Shown piece by piece: positions 1-8,133 of a stretch of DNA of 64,000 bases. The stretch comes from Mycobacterium ahvazicum (GTDB lineage Bacteria > Actinomycetota > Actinomycetes > Mycobacteriales > Mycobacteriaceae): the NCBI RefSeq assembly GCF_900176255.2, contig NZ_FXEG02000003.1:1178001-1242000 (forward strand), written 5' to 3'. Position numbers and translations under genes: made by a program. Within the stretch, counting starts at the first letter, position 1. Every line of letters starts with the position of its first letter. The notes under the pieces are model-generated. The model ran no database searches. It saw only the letters and a program-made list of their open reading frames with translations, and was not told the origin of the DNA.

Positions 1-2
1 AG

Positions 3-872
3 TTCGAAGTACGGGTCACCGAACCCGACCCGCGGTTCGCATCGCTGCTCATGGAGCAATTCGGCGGCGCCAACGGCGAACTCACCGCAGCGCTGCAGTA
101 CTTCACCCAGGCGTTCGTGCTGCGCCAAAAGAATCCCAAGATGTACGACCTTTTCATGGACATCGCCACCGAGGAGCTCAGCCATCTCGAGATGGTCGGA
201 TCGATGATCACCATGTTGCTCGATGGACTCAGCGACGATCTCAAGATCGCGAATCAACGGTGCGACTGGATGCCGGCCGTCGCCAGTACGAACGGGCGCG
301 ACAACATCATTCATCAGGTCGCCGTCAACCCGATGTTCCTCGTGCTCAGCGGCGGTGGACCCGACGTCAAAGACTCCGGGGGCAACAACTGGACCGGGGC
401 ATTCATCGATGCCAACGGCGATCCCACCGTCGACCTGCGCAACAACGTCGCCGCCGAGTCCCGGGCCAAAGTCGTCTACGAGTACCTCAAGCAGTTCACC
501 GATGATCCGGGCGTGCAGGAGACCCTGACGTTCTTGATGACGCGTGAAGTGGCGCATTATCAGCAATTCACCGCTGCGCTCAACGAACTTCCGGTCAACT
601 TCCCGCCGGGGCAGTTGGCGGGCGATCCCCGTTTCCAAAATGTGGCGTTCAACATGTCCGACGGCGGCGGCGAATCGATCCGTGGGCCGTGGAACGAGGG
701 GCAGGGTCCGTGGCCGCAAGGCATGGAATGGGACTACGTGGAAAAGCCGGAAAAGCAATGGCTGGGCGGACAGGCGCGACAAAACAAGGGAGCCGAACAG
801 AACCCTGAGGGCTCGCCGGCGGTCGAGGCCGAAAAGCCGTTCACGCACGAACAGCACTCGCCCACAACCTGA
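3..872 (+). CDS. Manganese catalase, 5' end cut by window edge
   Basis: Non-heme catalase that dismutates hydrogen peroxide at a dimanganese centre in the cytoplasm. The frame is open from base 3 to the TGA at 870-872, so the true start lies left of the window; about 289 residues are visible. The ferritin-like metal ligands expected of the family can be seen: Glu in GELTAALQY, ExxH in EELSHLEM, a Glu in AAESRAK and a His in REVAHYQQF. The C-terminal tail (after about residue 230 of the visible part) is polar and rich in Glu, Gln and Pro, as in other actinobacterial members. It converges on the hemerythrin gene across a strong hairpin. An internal ATG at 51 could be mistaken for the start, but catalase-like sequence continues upstream of it. 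Confidence 0.93.
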   Translation, partial: FEVRVTEPDPRFASLLMEQFGGANGELTAALQYFTQAFVLRQKNPKMYDLFMDIATEELSHLEMVGSMITMLLDGLSDDLKIANQRCDWMPAVASTNGRDNIIHQVAVNPMFLVLSGGGPDVKDSGGNNWTGAFIDANGDPTVDLRNNVAAESRAKVVYEYLKQFTDDPGVQETLTFLMTREVAHYQQFTAALNELPVNFPPGQLAGDPRFQNVAFNMSDGGGESIRGPWNEGQGPWPQGMEWDYVEKPEKQWLGGQARQNKGAEQNPEGSPAVEAEKPFTHEQHSPTT

Positions 873-884
873 TCGGGTAACAGC

Positions 885-921
885 GAAGACTGGGCATCGG
901 ATGCTCCGATGCCCAGTCTTC
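885..921. terminator. Perfect 17-bp hairpin between convergent genes
   Basis: Arms 885-901 and 905-921 are exact inverse complements around a 3-base loop, 12 bases after the catalase stop and 7 bases before the hemerythrin stop. There is no long T run, so this is a hairpin-type bidirectional terminator by inference. Confidence 0.8.
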
Positions 922-928
922 GTATTGC

Positions 929-1507
929 CTAGTGGGCTTGTGGGTCCGGCGGGTTGTCTTGGCTGCGGCCGGTGACCGCATCGCGCACGTGGTCTATCAC
1001 CGCCGCGCCCACTCCCATCGTCATCTGCACCGCAGCGTTCGGCGGAGTGTCGGGGTGCGGCCTGGTGGGGGCGATTTTCTTTGCCGCTTCCAGCTTTTCG
1101 CCGATCTTCTCCAGCTCCTCGCGACTCATTACCTGTTCGACCTGGGGCCACACCACCTCTTGCTCGTAGGCGATGTGTTCGCGGCCCGCTTCGACGAATT
1201 GCTGCAATGCTTCGTGGTAATCCGGCTCGCCGGGCTTGCCGTCTTCTAGCCGCTGGAGCAGCTTCTTGCCGGTCTGCTCCTGTTCGATTGCCTTGTCGGC
1301 GAACGCATCACCGAGCGCCTCGCGTACCGCGGGCCAGAAGAACTGCTCTTCGATCGCTTCGTGCTGCGACTCGGCGATGATCAGGTTGTTCACCGTGGTT
1401 TCCAGGCCGCTGGCTTCGGCGCCGGAGCCCGACGGGGCACCATCGAGCGTCTCGAACAATCCGAGCACGCTTTTGTGGTCTTGGCGGAGAAAAGTTAACG
1501 CATCCAT
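929..1507 (-). CDS. Hemerythrin HHE-domain protein
   Basis: 192-residue cytoplasmic protein of the bacterial hemerythrin/HHE family, which binds a diiron centre and is used for oxygen, nitric oxide or redox sensing and detoxification. The histidine and glutamate ligands are spread over the expected helices: an N-terminal RQDHKSVLGLFE, then HEAIEEQFFWP near residue 50 and HIAYEQEVVWP near residue 112. The C-terminal third is Pro-rich and looks unfolded. The start at 1507 gives an immediate HHE helix (DALTFLRQDH), which supports it. Its neighbour is a manganese catalase, so both suggest oxidative-stress duty, but they are on opposite strands and need not be co-regulated. The precise ligand is not predictable from sequence. 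Confidence 0.9.
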   Translation of the reverse strand: MDALTFLRQDHKSVLGLFETLDGAPSGSGAEASGLETTVNNLIIAESQHEAIEEQFFWPAVREALGDAFADKAIEQEQTGKKLLQRLEDGKPGEPDYHEALQQFVEAGREHIAYEQEVVWPQVEQVMSREELEKIGEKLEAAKKIAPTRPHPDTPPNAAVQMTMGVGAAVIDHVRDAVTGRSQDNPPDPQAH

Positions 1508-1583
1508 GTCTTGCCTTCCGATTGAGGCCGTATCGGTCGGTCAGTGGTACCCGGCGCATGGATGTTGAAACGATTGCGCAGAC

Positions 1584-1620
1584 GACGATGCCCTCCCACC
1601 GGGAGTGGGAGGGCATCGTC
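1584..1620 (-). terminator. Perfect 16-bp hairpin ending the esp island
   Basis: Arms 1584-1599 and 1605-1620 pair perfectly around a 5-base loop. On the minus strand the hairpin begins 2 bases after the stop codon of the EspC-like gene, so it is placed to end the esp transcript before the hemerythrin gene. No T tract follows on that strand. Confidence 0.75.
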
Positions 1621-1622
1621 TT

Positions 1623-1937
1623 TCAGCGGCCAAGGAGTTGCTTGTCGATGGTGCCGGCCGCCAGCTCGTCGGTGCTGGCGTAGGCGGCGGCGGCCGTGCC
1701 CAGCTTGGCGGCGAGGTCCTGGCAGACACTTTGCATCGCCTCGACCGCGCAACGGCGCGCGGCCTCGACACGAGTCAGCGCGATATTGGAGGGCTCGCTG
1801 CCCACCCCGTGGGTAAGCCAGACGGCGGAGCTGATCCCCTCGGTCACCTCGGCCGCCGATCCGATCTTCGCGGATGTTTGCTTCTCAACTGTGGCCAGCT
1901 GGTCGAGGTAGTTCGGCGTGACGACTAAATCGGACAT
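1623..1937 (-). CDS. EspC/EspF-like ESX-1 secretion-associated protein
   Basis: 104-residue small helical protein of the EspC/EspF family (type VII secretion substrates that pair with EspA/EspE). It has the family features WLTHG near residue 40, where EspC has ITHG and EspF LTHG, and an alternating helical C-terminal half ending ELAAGTIDKQLLG. A YxxxD secretion signal, YASTD, is visible near residue 87, as expected for a substrate recognised by the ESX ATPase. No signal peptide or membrane segment. It lies 64 bases downstream of the EspA/EspE-like gene on the same strand, the same pairing as espA-espC and espE-espF in M. tuberculosis. Which of the two M. tuberculosis genes it equals cannot be decided by eye. 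Confidence 0.85.
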   Translation of the reverse strand: MSDLVVTPNYLDQLATVEKQTSAKIGSAAEVTEGISSAVWLTHGVGSEPSNIALTRVEAARRCAVEAMQSVCQDLAAKLGTAAAAYASTDELAAGTIDKQLLGR

Positions 1938-2001
1938 GGCGTGTTCTCCTTTTCAAGCATGTATTGGGTTGTTTGACAAGAACTTTGACTGCACGTGGAC
2001 T

Positions 2002-3243
2002 TTACCCGGCACGTCGTACGGTGGCCTCGGGTGCGGCGAACGCGATGGGTGCGCGCTCGGTGCCCTGGGCACCCGGTGCCGCTACGCCGTCGTCGACGTC
2101 GTCGGCAAACCCGTCGTCCTCGGCAAGACCCGCCTTCTGGCCCGTTCGGGGCACGGGGTAAATCGGCCGCGGCCCCGCAGTCTGACTGAGTTGTGCGGCT
2201 TTGCCAGGCATTTGGGCGATTGGCGCCAAGGTAGGCGCGCCCGATGATGACGTGGCCGCAGCCGCCTCATCGCGCGCGTCCAACACGCCCCGTCGCTGCG
2301 AGGTTTCACCCGCGCCGGCGGGGGTGCTTTGCTTCGTCGAAGCATCCGGGCGTGCCGGCGTGGCGAGTTCGACCGCGCTGAACACATCAGTCATCTGCCT
2401 CGAGACCTCGCCGAAGTCGGGCGTGGTGGACTTCAGCGCGGTGGCCACGTGCGACTCGGCAGACGTGGGACCCGTTGGAACCGGAGCCAGCTTTTGGTAT
2501 TTGGAGATTATTTCGTTGGCCTTACCCGCGTTGTCTTGCGAGTAGCGCAACAGCGTGAAAACGAAGGAGCTGGCAGCAGCGATCCCCAAGACGGCAACGG
2601 TGGTCGCGAATGTTTCGGCGAGGGCGAGGCCGGCCGGCGCAGGCACCGCTATCTTCAGGGCCACCTCAATGCCAAATGCCGCCATCAGGAGATCCTTCAA
2701 TATGCCGAAGGCCAACCGCATATGGGTGACCCACTCGGCCTGATTCTTGGTGATGTCGGCAAGCTGACGGTCCAGCTCAGCCATCCCTTGCGCAAGAGTC
2801 CTCAGTGCCGTCACCTGTTGGGCATAGGCCTGGGACGCATCGCCCTGCCAGTCGTCATCCGGGAGCGCCGACATCAGCTGGTCCGAGATTTCGATGAGCT
2901 GTTGAGATCCTGCCGCGAAATCCCCGCCGTCGCAGGGCGGCCCGAATCCGGTCATCAGCTCCACGACGTCGACGACGGTGAGCGTCTTGAGGATGAGACT
3001 GGTGCTGTCCTTCATCCCCTTGTTCATCTCTTCCAGCTCTTCGGGAGACATGTTCCGGGACAGTCGATATTGCTGAACCATCTTGTAGCCGACGAGGCCG
3101 CCCGACAGTGCGTCGGCGCTCATGCTGGTCACACTCGACGCAATGTATTCGCCGCCGTAACTCGCGCTACCTGAGCCATTGAATTGGGCGCCTATGCCGC
3201 CCAGATTGGCGATCAGCCTTGCGGCATCTACGAATACGTTCAT
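2002..3243 (-). CDS. EspA/EspE-family ESX-1 secretion-associated protein
   Basis: 413 residues, close to EspA (392) and EspE (402). An N-terminal helical domain of about 190 residues has the family signature DDDWQGDASQAYAQQ near residue 130, followed by a long helix in which the EspA phrase for dimerisation is echoed (MAELDRQLADITKNQ). A hydrophobic stretch (about residues 190-225, rich in Ala, Val and Leu) corresponds to the AMAVVGGALAYL region of EspA. The last third is low complexity and Pro/Ala-rich; the extreme C-terminus keeps the ERAP motif (TERAPIAF), which EspA also has. Secreted through ESX-1 in known members. It has its own upstream region related to that of the espB-like gene and is followed by the EspC-like partner. 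Confidence 0.85.
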   Translation of the reverse strand: MNVFVDAARLIANLGGIGAQFNGSGSASYGGEYIASSVTSMSADALSGGLVGYKMVQQYRLSRNMSPEELEEMNKGMKDSTSLILKTLTVVDVVELMTGFGPPCDGGDFAAGSQQLIEISDQLMSALPDDDWQGDASQAYAQQVTALRTLAQGMAELDRQLADITKNQAEWVTHMRLAFGILKDLLMAAFGIEVALKIAVPAPAGLALAETFATTVAVLGIAAASSFVFTLLRYSQDNAGKANEIISKYQKLAPVPTGPTSAESHVATALKSTTPDFGEVSRQMTDVFSAVELATPARPDASTKQSTPAGAGETSQRRGVLDARDEAAAATSSSGAPTLAPIAQMPGKAAQLSQTAGPRPIYPVPRTGQKAGLAEDDGFADDVDDGVAAPGAQGTERAPIAFAAPEATVRRAG

Positions 3244-3293
3244 CTGCGTTTCCTTGCTCTCGATGCGTTTGGTGCGGTTCGGCGATGAACCGG

Positions 3294-3354
3294 GCCGGTG
3301 GCTTTCCGACCGTTGACTGAATTCTCGGCGATGGCCCTTGACAGATTCTTGGAA
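3294..3354 (-). promoter_or_regulatory. Upstream element of EspA/E-like gene, duplicated before espB-like gene
   Basis: Three blocks, read on the minus strand as TTCCAAGAATC, AGGGC and AACGGTCG, occur here at 3344-3354, 3334-3338 and 3307-3314. The same blocks with identical 5- and 19-base spacers occur before the espB-like gene. The first block ends 100 bases before the start codon. An imperfect inverted repeat (3345-3367) also straddles it, just behind the espK-like stop. The role as promoter or regulator site is inferred from conservation within the island. Confidence 0.5.
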
Positions 3355-3366
3355 GGAATTCCAGAA

Positions 3367-5295
3367 TTACGCCGCCTCGACGAGGGTGTCGTCTAGGCGC
3401 GCGGCGAGGTGATTCCAGTAGAGCCAGTCGGCGACGGTGTTGCGCTGGGCGACCGGATCCACCGTGGTGTGCGCCCGGTTCAGGAGTACCTCCCGGGTGT
3501 GCACGGCGTAAGACCGCATCGCCCGCAGATGTGCGGCTTGGCGGCCGGCAAGCTGGCTGGCCAGAGGCTGCATCACCGCGATCCACAGCGTGGCTCGTCG
3601 ATCGGCCGGCCGGTCGCCGGCCGGTGCCGGCGATACCAATTCGAGCAGGTCCCGATCCGGGGTCGCCGCCAATCGATGAGCCGCTTGCGGGTCCACTACT
3701 TCGAGCCGGGTGCGCCCCACCATCGCGCCGCTGTCCGGGATGTCATCGGCGCTCAGGACGACCTTGGCCGCGCCGGGATCGCAATCGGCCAACTGCTTCT
3801 CGGTTCCGATAACCGCCCTCAGCTCACTGCCGCGATGTCTCGCCCAGGCCTGCACGGCCAGCACCGGATAGGTGGCCCAGCGCGCCCGCTCGCCGGTCGG
3901 TATCGCCTCGTCGGCGCTTGCCATGTGCACGTTTTCGGGCAGCTGCACGCCGTCGGGGATGTAGGCCAGGCCGTAGCTGTTGGCCACCACGATTTCGCCG
4001 TCAGTGGTCAGCGCGGTCAGCCAGAAGAAGCCGATATCCCCCGTGCTGCCGGCGACCGGCGCGTTCAAAGCGGCCGCGACCTGACGCGCCAACCGCAGCC
4101 GGCCAGACCCCACGCCACGGGCCGCGTTGCCCACCGTCGCATCGGCAATGGCATCACGAGAGGCCCGCGCCAAAGAGATCGGAACAAGTTGCGCTGCAAC
4201 GGTATCCGGCGCCCTACGAGGCTCGGCTGATTCCCGGCGCGAAGCGGCCCGGTGCCGAGGTGCCGTCGTGCCAGCCGCGGCCGGGCGTACCGCGGACTTG
4301 TCCGCGCGGGTCTGTCCGATTAGAGGACGCGAACCCGAGCCCTGACCGGCGCCGGCCGTGGCCGATGTCATGGGCATGCCCGGCAGAGCGGCAGCCTCTT
4401 CGGCCTGCGTCGTTGACCGGTCGCCCGACGACGGTCGAACCGATACCACGCCCTTGCTCCGGACACCCCCATGCGAAAGCAGCGGTGTTGCCGAGCTTTT
4501 CGCGACGGCCGGTCCCCCACCCGAAGTCCACGGCATCGCGGCCACGGGGCGTCCAGCAGCCGCCGGCGTTACCGGGGCCGGGGCCGGCGACGAAACCGAT
4601 GTCAGTCCCGGCAACGAAGGCAGCTGAGGGGTCGGTCGCTGGCCCACTTCTGGCACCGACGGCGACAGCGTTGCCGGCGTAAGGCCGGCGGGCGCGCACG
4701 AAGCCGGCCGATCGGGAGCGTCCGCCGGGGAATCGTGGTCGGCGGGCGCTAATGCCTGCTGGCTGAGCAGGTTCCGCGGTGCACTAGCCGGGAGCGCTCC
4801 CTGCTTGATTGCCCGAATCTGCTCGGCGGTGTCGCTCACCACGCTGACATTGCCGGCCAGCGTCGCACTCACCAGCGCCCCGATCGCGCCACTTCGCTCG
4901 GCGGCCTCGAGGCGGACGTCGTTCTCCAGTTCGTTGATCCTCCGGTGAGCGAGCTCCACGTTGTCGCCGATTTCGGCCTTGGCCCGGACGACCGACCCCG
5001 CGATATCCCGATGCCAGGCAATCACTCTCGCCAAATGACGCTGCAGCGTGGCCAGCTCGTCGATACGTATTGCCAGCTCGTCGCCGGCGGTGCCGGCCGA
5101 CGCGCCCTTCCAGACACCGGTTTCGAAGATCGAAATCTGCTCGTGCCGGCAGGCTTCCAGGACTCCGGTGATGTCCGACATTACCCGCGTGTACTGCCGA
5201 GCCCGGTCATACAAGGCGTCCTCATCGACCTGGGGCCACCCGTTGGGTGCCAGCATCTGCTCGGCGTACTGACCCGTCGGCCGCACGATGCTCAC
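3367..5295 (-). CDS. espK: EspK-like ESX-1 secretion-associated protein
   Basis: 642 residues; M. tuberculosis EspK (Rv3879c) is 729. The N-terminus SIVRPTGQYAEQML aligns with the SITRPTGSYARQML start of EspK, and the N-terminal helical domain (to about residue 170) keeps RVIAWHRDIAGSV. A Pro/Ala/Gly-rich linker follows, shorter than in EspK. The C-terminal globular domain (about 390-642) carries IGFFWLTALTTDGEIVVANS, near-identical to EspK, and ends VADWLYWNHLAARLDD. EspK is known as a chaperone-like partner of EspB for ESX-1 export. The GTG start at 5295 overlaps the espB-like stop by 4 bases (GTGA), mirroring functional pairing. A much longer frame continues upstream to 6855, but that part is the shadow of the espB-like gene. 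Confidence 0.9.
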   Translation of the reverse strand: MSIVRPTGQYAEQMLAPNGWPQVDEDALYDRARQYTRVMSDITGVLEACRHEQISIFETGVWKGASAGTAGDELAIRIDELATLQRHLARVIAWHRDIAGSVVRAKAEIGDNVELAHRRINELENDVRLEAAERSGAIGALVSATLAGNVSVVSDTAEQIRAIKQGALPASAPRNLLSQQALAPADHDSPADAPDRPASCAPAGLTPATLSPSVPEVGQRPTPQLPSLPGLTSVSSPAPAPVTPAAAGRPVAAMPWTSGGGPAVAKSSATPLLSHGGVRSKGVVSVRPSSGDRSTTQAEEAAALPGMPMTSATAGAGQGSGSRPLIGQTRADKSAVRPAAAGTTAPRHRAASRRESAEPRRAPDTVAAQLVPISLARASRDAIADATVGNAARGVGSGRLRLARQVAAALNAPVAGSTGDIGFFWLTALTTDGEIVVANSYGLAYIPDGVQLPENVHMASADEAIPTGERARWATYPVLAVQAWARHRGSELRAVIGTEKQLADCDPGAAKVVLSADDIPDSGAMVGRTRLEVVDPQAAHRLAATPDRDLLELVSPAPAGDRPADRRATLWIAVMQPLASQLAGRQAAHLRAMRSYAVHTREVLLNRAHTTVDPVAQRNTVADWLYWNHLAARLDDTLVEAA

Positions 5296-6758
5296 GGCTT
5301 CTGACCTTTCTGGTCGGTAGCGCTCTTCGGCGCCGGGAGTCGCCCGATGATCCCCTCGGTCCACGCGCGGTTCTCGGTGTAGATCGCGTCGTCGTCGCGT
5401 TGCACGCGCTTGCCCTTGCCGGCACCCCGATCGCCCGGGGCGCCCAGTGGCGCCGCGCCCATGCCGCCGCCCGTCGCACCGCCCCCGCTGCGGCCGGGAG
5501 CCGCGAAGCCGGCGCCCTCGGTACCCTTCGCCGCGGCACCCGGCGACGCCGTGCCGTAGTGCGGATCCTGCAACGGGGTCGACGGCATTCCGAGCCCGCC
5601 GAGGCCGATCGACGCCGGCTTGAGCCCCGGCGCACCCGCTTTCGGCAGGCCCGCAACCTTGGTGTTGTTGATCCCCGCCAAGGCGGGGCTGGGCTGCGGC
5701 GGCGCCTTTGGGGTGCTGCCCATCGGCAGACTCGGGATGCTGGGGACGCTGGGTACCCCGGCCGGCGCATCGCCGGGTGAGCCGTCCGGATACAGTGACC
5801 CGCCGCCGTCGGGCAGGTCGTCGTCCGACGGCGGCTGGATTCCGGTGGCCGCCGGCGGTGTCGCAGGGTTGATCGGAGCCAGCGGCAGGTTCGCCTTCTG
5901 CTGGTATTGCGCGATGAGTTCGTCCGACTTTTCCTGGGCTTTCTGGAAAAACTCGATGTAGGACTGCTTGTATGCGGCCTGGGTGGGGTCGTCCCAAATC
6001 CGTTCCCAGGTTTGTTCGCAACGCAGAATTTCCGCGTAGTCGAGGACGTAGTCTCCGCCGGCAGGATTGAGATCGGGAAATACGATGTGCGCACCGCGCA
6101 TCCAGCGATGCGCGGCCACGACGGTGTGGGCCTGAGTGACCAACTGGTTGCACAATTCCGCCATCCCGGTCAGCCACGATCGCTGTTGATCGAAGTTCGC
6201 CTCGACGGCCGCGCACGCCGTGCCCGACCATTCGGTGAACGGCCGGAAGCGAACGACGGCCTGCAGCAGCGCAACACGATGGGCCGCCCACGCATCCGCG
6301 AAGGCGAGAAATGCGGCACCTTGGTCGGGTTGCTCCAAGTCGAACGCCCGTTGTTTGACCGTCTGAAACTCGTTCGGCAACGGGTCGGCCGCCAGGCGCG
6401 TGTCCTTCAGCGAGGCCCGGTCCACCACCTGAGCGGCGTGCTGCACCGGCCGGTTCGACACGGAGGTTCCGTTGTGCAGAGCCTGCGCGGCGCCCTCGTC
6501 CGCGTCCTCGTACGCCTCGGCCGCGTTGCGCAGTGACTCCGCCAGATTTGCCCGCTCTTTTTCGCCCACCGCCAAATAGATCCGCATGTTGTTGGCGGAC
6601 AAGACAAGTTGTTCGGCGGCCGCGACGATCGGCGCAAGGTTGCACGGCGCCTGCAGCGCTTGCAATTCCGACGGCAGACCCGGGATCGGCTGCTCCAGCT
6701 CGGCGGCCCGGGCCAGAAGTTCTTGCTTCTCGACGTTGACCGCCAACGGTTGCGTCAT
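5292..6758 (-). CDS. espB: EspB-like ESX-1 secreted substrate
   Basis: 488 residues; EspB (Rv3881c) is 460. Alignment with EspB is clear along the whole length: the N-terminus (MTQPLAVNVEKQELLARA), QLVLSANNMRIYLAVGEKER near residue 50, the YxxxD export signal YEDAD near residue 83, a WxG bend (WSGTACAAVEANFDQQR) near residue 180, a Pro/Gly-rich tail from about 290, and the C-terminal phrase AIYTENRAWTEGIIG. EspB is secreted through ESX-1, trimmed at its C-terminus and forms ring oligomers. A GGAGGG ribosome site lies 9 bases before the ATG. The gene heads the four-gene island. Whether this is the sole EspB or a second copy cannot be told, because the main ESX-1 locus is not in the window. Confidence 0.92.
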   Translation of the reverse strand: MTQPLAVNVEKQELLARAAELEQPIPGLPSELQALQAPCNLAPIVAAAEQLVLSANNMRIYLAVGEKERANLAESLRNAAEAYEDADEGAAQALHNGTSVSNRPVQHAAQVVDRASLKDTRLAADPLPNEFQTVKQRAFDLEQPDQGAAFLAFADAWAAHRVALLQAVVRFRPFTEWSGTACAAVEANFDQQRSWLTGMAELCNQLVTQAHTVVAAHRWMRGAHIVFPDLNPAGGDYVLDYAEILRCEQTWERIWDDPTQAAYKQSYIEFFQKAQEKSDELIAQYQQKANLPLAPINPATPPAATGIQPPSDDDLPDGGGSLYPDGSPGDAPAGVPSVPSIPSLPMGSTPKAPPQPSPALAGINNTKVAGLPKAGAPGLKPASIGLGGLGMPSTPLQDPHYGTASPGAAAKGTEGAGFAAPGRSGGGATGGGMGAAPLGAPGDRGAGKGKRVQRDDDAIYTENRAWTEGIIGRLPAPKSATDQKGQKP

Positions 6759-6808
6759 CGCCAGCGACCCTCCTTCTACCGTGATCGGCTTCGGTGCGTT
6801 CCGAATTC

Positions 6809-6868
6809 GCCGGTCCGCGTCGACCGTTAGAGAAACCTTCTGGGAAAGCCCTCAAAGGATTCTTGGAA
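6809..6868 (-). promoter_or_regulatory. Upstream element of espB-like gene, shared with EspA/E-like gene
   Basis: On the minus strand TTCCAAGAATC (6858-6868), AGGGC (6848-6852) and AACGGTCG (6821-6828) repeat the blocks seen before the EspA/E-like gene, with the same internal spacers and within one base of the same distance to the start codon (99 versus 100 bases). This points to a duplicated promoter or binding region; the factor is unknown. Confidence 0.5.
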
Positions 6869-6916
6869 CGGATGCAGCCATCACTCAGCGTCGTCTGTGA
6901 CCACGACGCGATTTAG

Positions 6917-7816
6917 CTAGAAGCCCAGTCGCCCAAGCTGTTTGGGGTCGCTCTGCCAGTTCTTGGCAACCTTCACCCGCAGGTCGAGATATACCTTGGT
7001 GCCCAGCAGCTTCTCGATTTGCCCGCGCGCCGCCGTGCCCACTTCGCGCAGCCGGGCCCCGCCTTTGCCGATGATGATGCCCTTCTGGCTGTCCCGCTCG
7101 ACATAGAGCAGCGCGTGCACGTCGATCAGGTCGTCGCGGTCCTCGCGCGGGTTGACCTCGTCGATTACCACGGCCAGCGAATGCGGAAGCTCGTCGCGGA
7201 CGCCTTCGAGCGCGGCCTCGCGAATCAGCTCGGCCATCAGGATCTCTTCGGGCTCGTCGGTCAGCTCGCCGTCGGGGTAGTACGCCGGGCCGGGGGGCAA
7301 CGCGGCGGCCAGCACATCGATCAGCACGTCGACCTGGGTGCCGGCCACCGCTGACACCGGAACGATTTCGGCCGCACCGTCGACGAGTTCACTGACCGCG
7401 AGGAGCTGGGCCGCCACCCGGTCCTTGGGCACCTTGTCGATTTTGGTGACGATCACGACGAGGGTGGTCTTCGGAGCGACCGAACGAATCTGGTCGAGGA
7501 TCCAGCGGTCTCCGGGTCCGATGGCCTCGTCGGCCGGGATGCACAATCCGATCACGTCGACTTCGGTGTAGGTGTCCCGCACCAATTCGTTGAGCCGCTT
7601 GCCCAGCAGCGTGCGCGGCCGGTGCAGGCCCGGGGTGTCGACCAGGATGATCTGAAAGTTCTCCCGGTGCACAATGCCGCGGATCGTGTGGCGGGTGGTC
7701 TGCGGGCGCTTCGAGGTGATCGCCACCTTGGTGCCGACCAGAGCGTTCGTCAGCGTCGACTTGCCGGTGTTCGGCCGGCCCACCAAACATACGAAGCCCG
7801 AACGGAATTCGCTCAT
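6917..7816 (-). CDS. era: GTPase Era, 16S rRNA/30S assembly factor
   Basis: 299-residue GTPase that binds the 3' end of 16S rRNA and checks 30S maturation. The G motifs are present: P-loop GRPNTGKST (13-21), switch DTPG (60-63) and TKID near residue 124. The C-terminal KH domain has the GKGGARLREVG loop near residue 250. Length and motif spacing are normal for Era. The ATG at 7816 overlaps the preceding gene's stop by 4 bases (ATGA), so era is translationally coupled to the Rv2365c-like gene, the order known in M. tuberculosis (Rv2364c). The esp island begins immediately downstream, replacing the neighbour seen in M. tuberculosis. Confidence 0.97.
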   Translation of the reverse strand: MSEFRSGFVCLVGRPNTGKSTLTNALVGTKVAITSKRPQTTRHTIRGIVHRENFQIILVDTPGLHRPRTLLGKRLNELVRDTYTEVDVIGLCIPADEAIGPGDRWILDQIRSVAPKTTLVVIVTKIDKVPKDRVAAQLLAVSELVDGAAEIVPVSAVAGTQVDVLIDVLAAALPPGPAYYPDGELTDEPEEILMAELIREAALEGVRDELPHSLAVVIDEVNPREDRDDLIDVHALLYVERDSQKGIIIGKGGARLREVGTAARGQIEKLLGTKVYLDLRVKVAKNWQSDPKQLGRLGF

Positions 7817-8133
7817 AGCGGGTCGCCGGCGCGATCGGTGAGGATGATCGCCGCGGTCGGGCTGAGCTCGCGCACCGCGGCGATGCCGGCGTCGTCGGCC
7901 GACCCCGCCACCAGCACGGCGGCCTGCAGGCCCGTCGCCCCGCTGGATACGGCCGCGGCCACCGCGGCCTGCAGTCCGGTGAGCCGCAGCGCCGACAACT
8001 CCACGGGCGCAGCCGCATACGTGCGGCCGTCGACGTCGCGCACCGAGGCCGCGCTGCCGGCCTGCGCCCGGGCCATCGCCGACCGGGCCAGCACTACCAG
8101 CTCGACGTCCTCGGAGTCGAGTTGCTCAGCCAT
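7813..8133 (-). CDS. Rv2365c-like protein, cytidine-deaminase-like fold
   Basis: 106 residues, Ala-rich. It corresponds in place and size to Rv2365c, which is annotated in mycobacteria as a conserved protein with similarity to cytidine deaminases. The segment GRTYAAAPVELSALRLTGLQAAVAAAVSSGA near the middle resembles the core helix of that fold, but the zinc ligands of true cytidine deaminases (C/HAE and PCxxC) are not visible, so catalytic activity is doubtful. The start overlaps the CNNM gene by 8 bases and the stop overlaps era by 4, so it sits inside a coupled operon. Confidence 0.8.
   Translation of the reverse strand: MAEQLDSEDVELVVLARSAMARAQAGSAASVRDVDGRTYAAAPVELSALRLTGLQAAVAAAVSSGATGLQAAVLVAGSADDAGIAAVRELSPTAAIILTDRAGDPL

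Noticed and set aside
2329..3174. 281-codon plus-strand frame opposite the EspA/E-like gene
   Set aside because: Shadow frame; no recognisable protein features, and the minus-strand gene is well supported.
5296..6855. Long minus-strand frame continuing upstream of the espK-like gene (1162 codons in total)
   Set aside because: This part is an Arg/Gly/Pro-rich shadow of the espB-like gene; homology to EspK begins at the GTG 5295.
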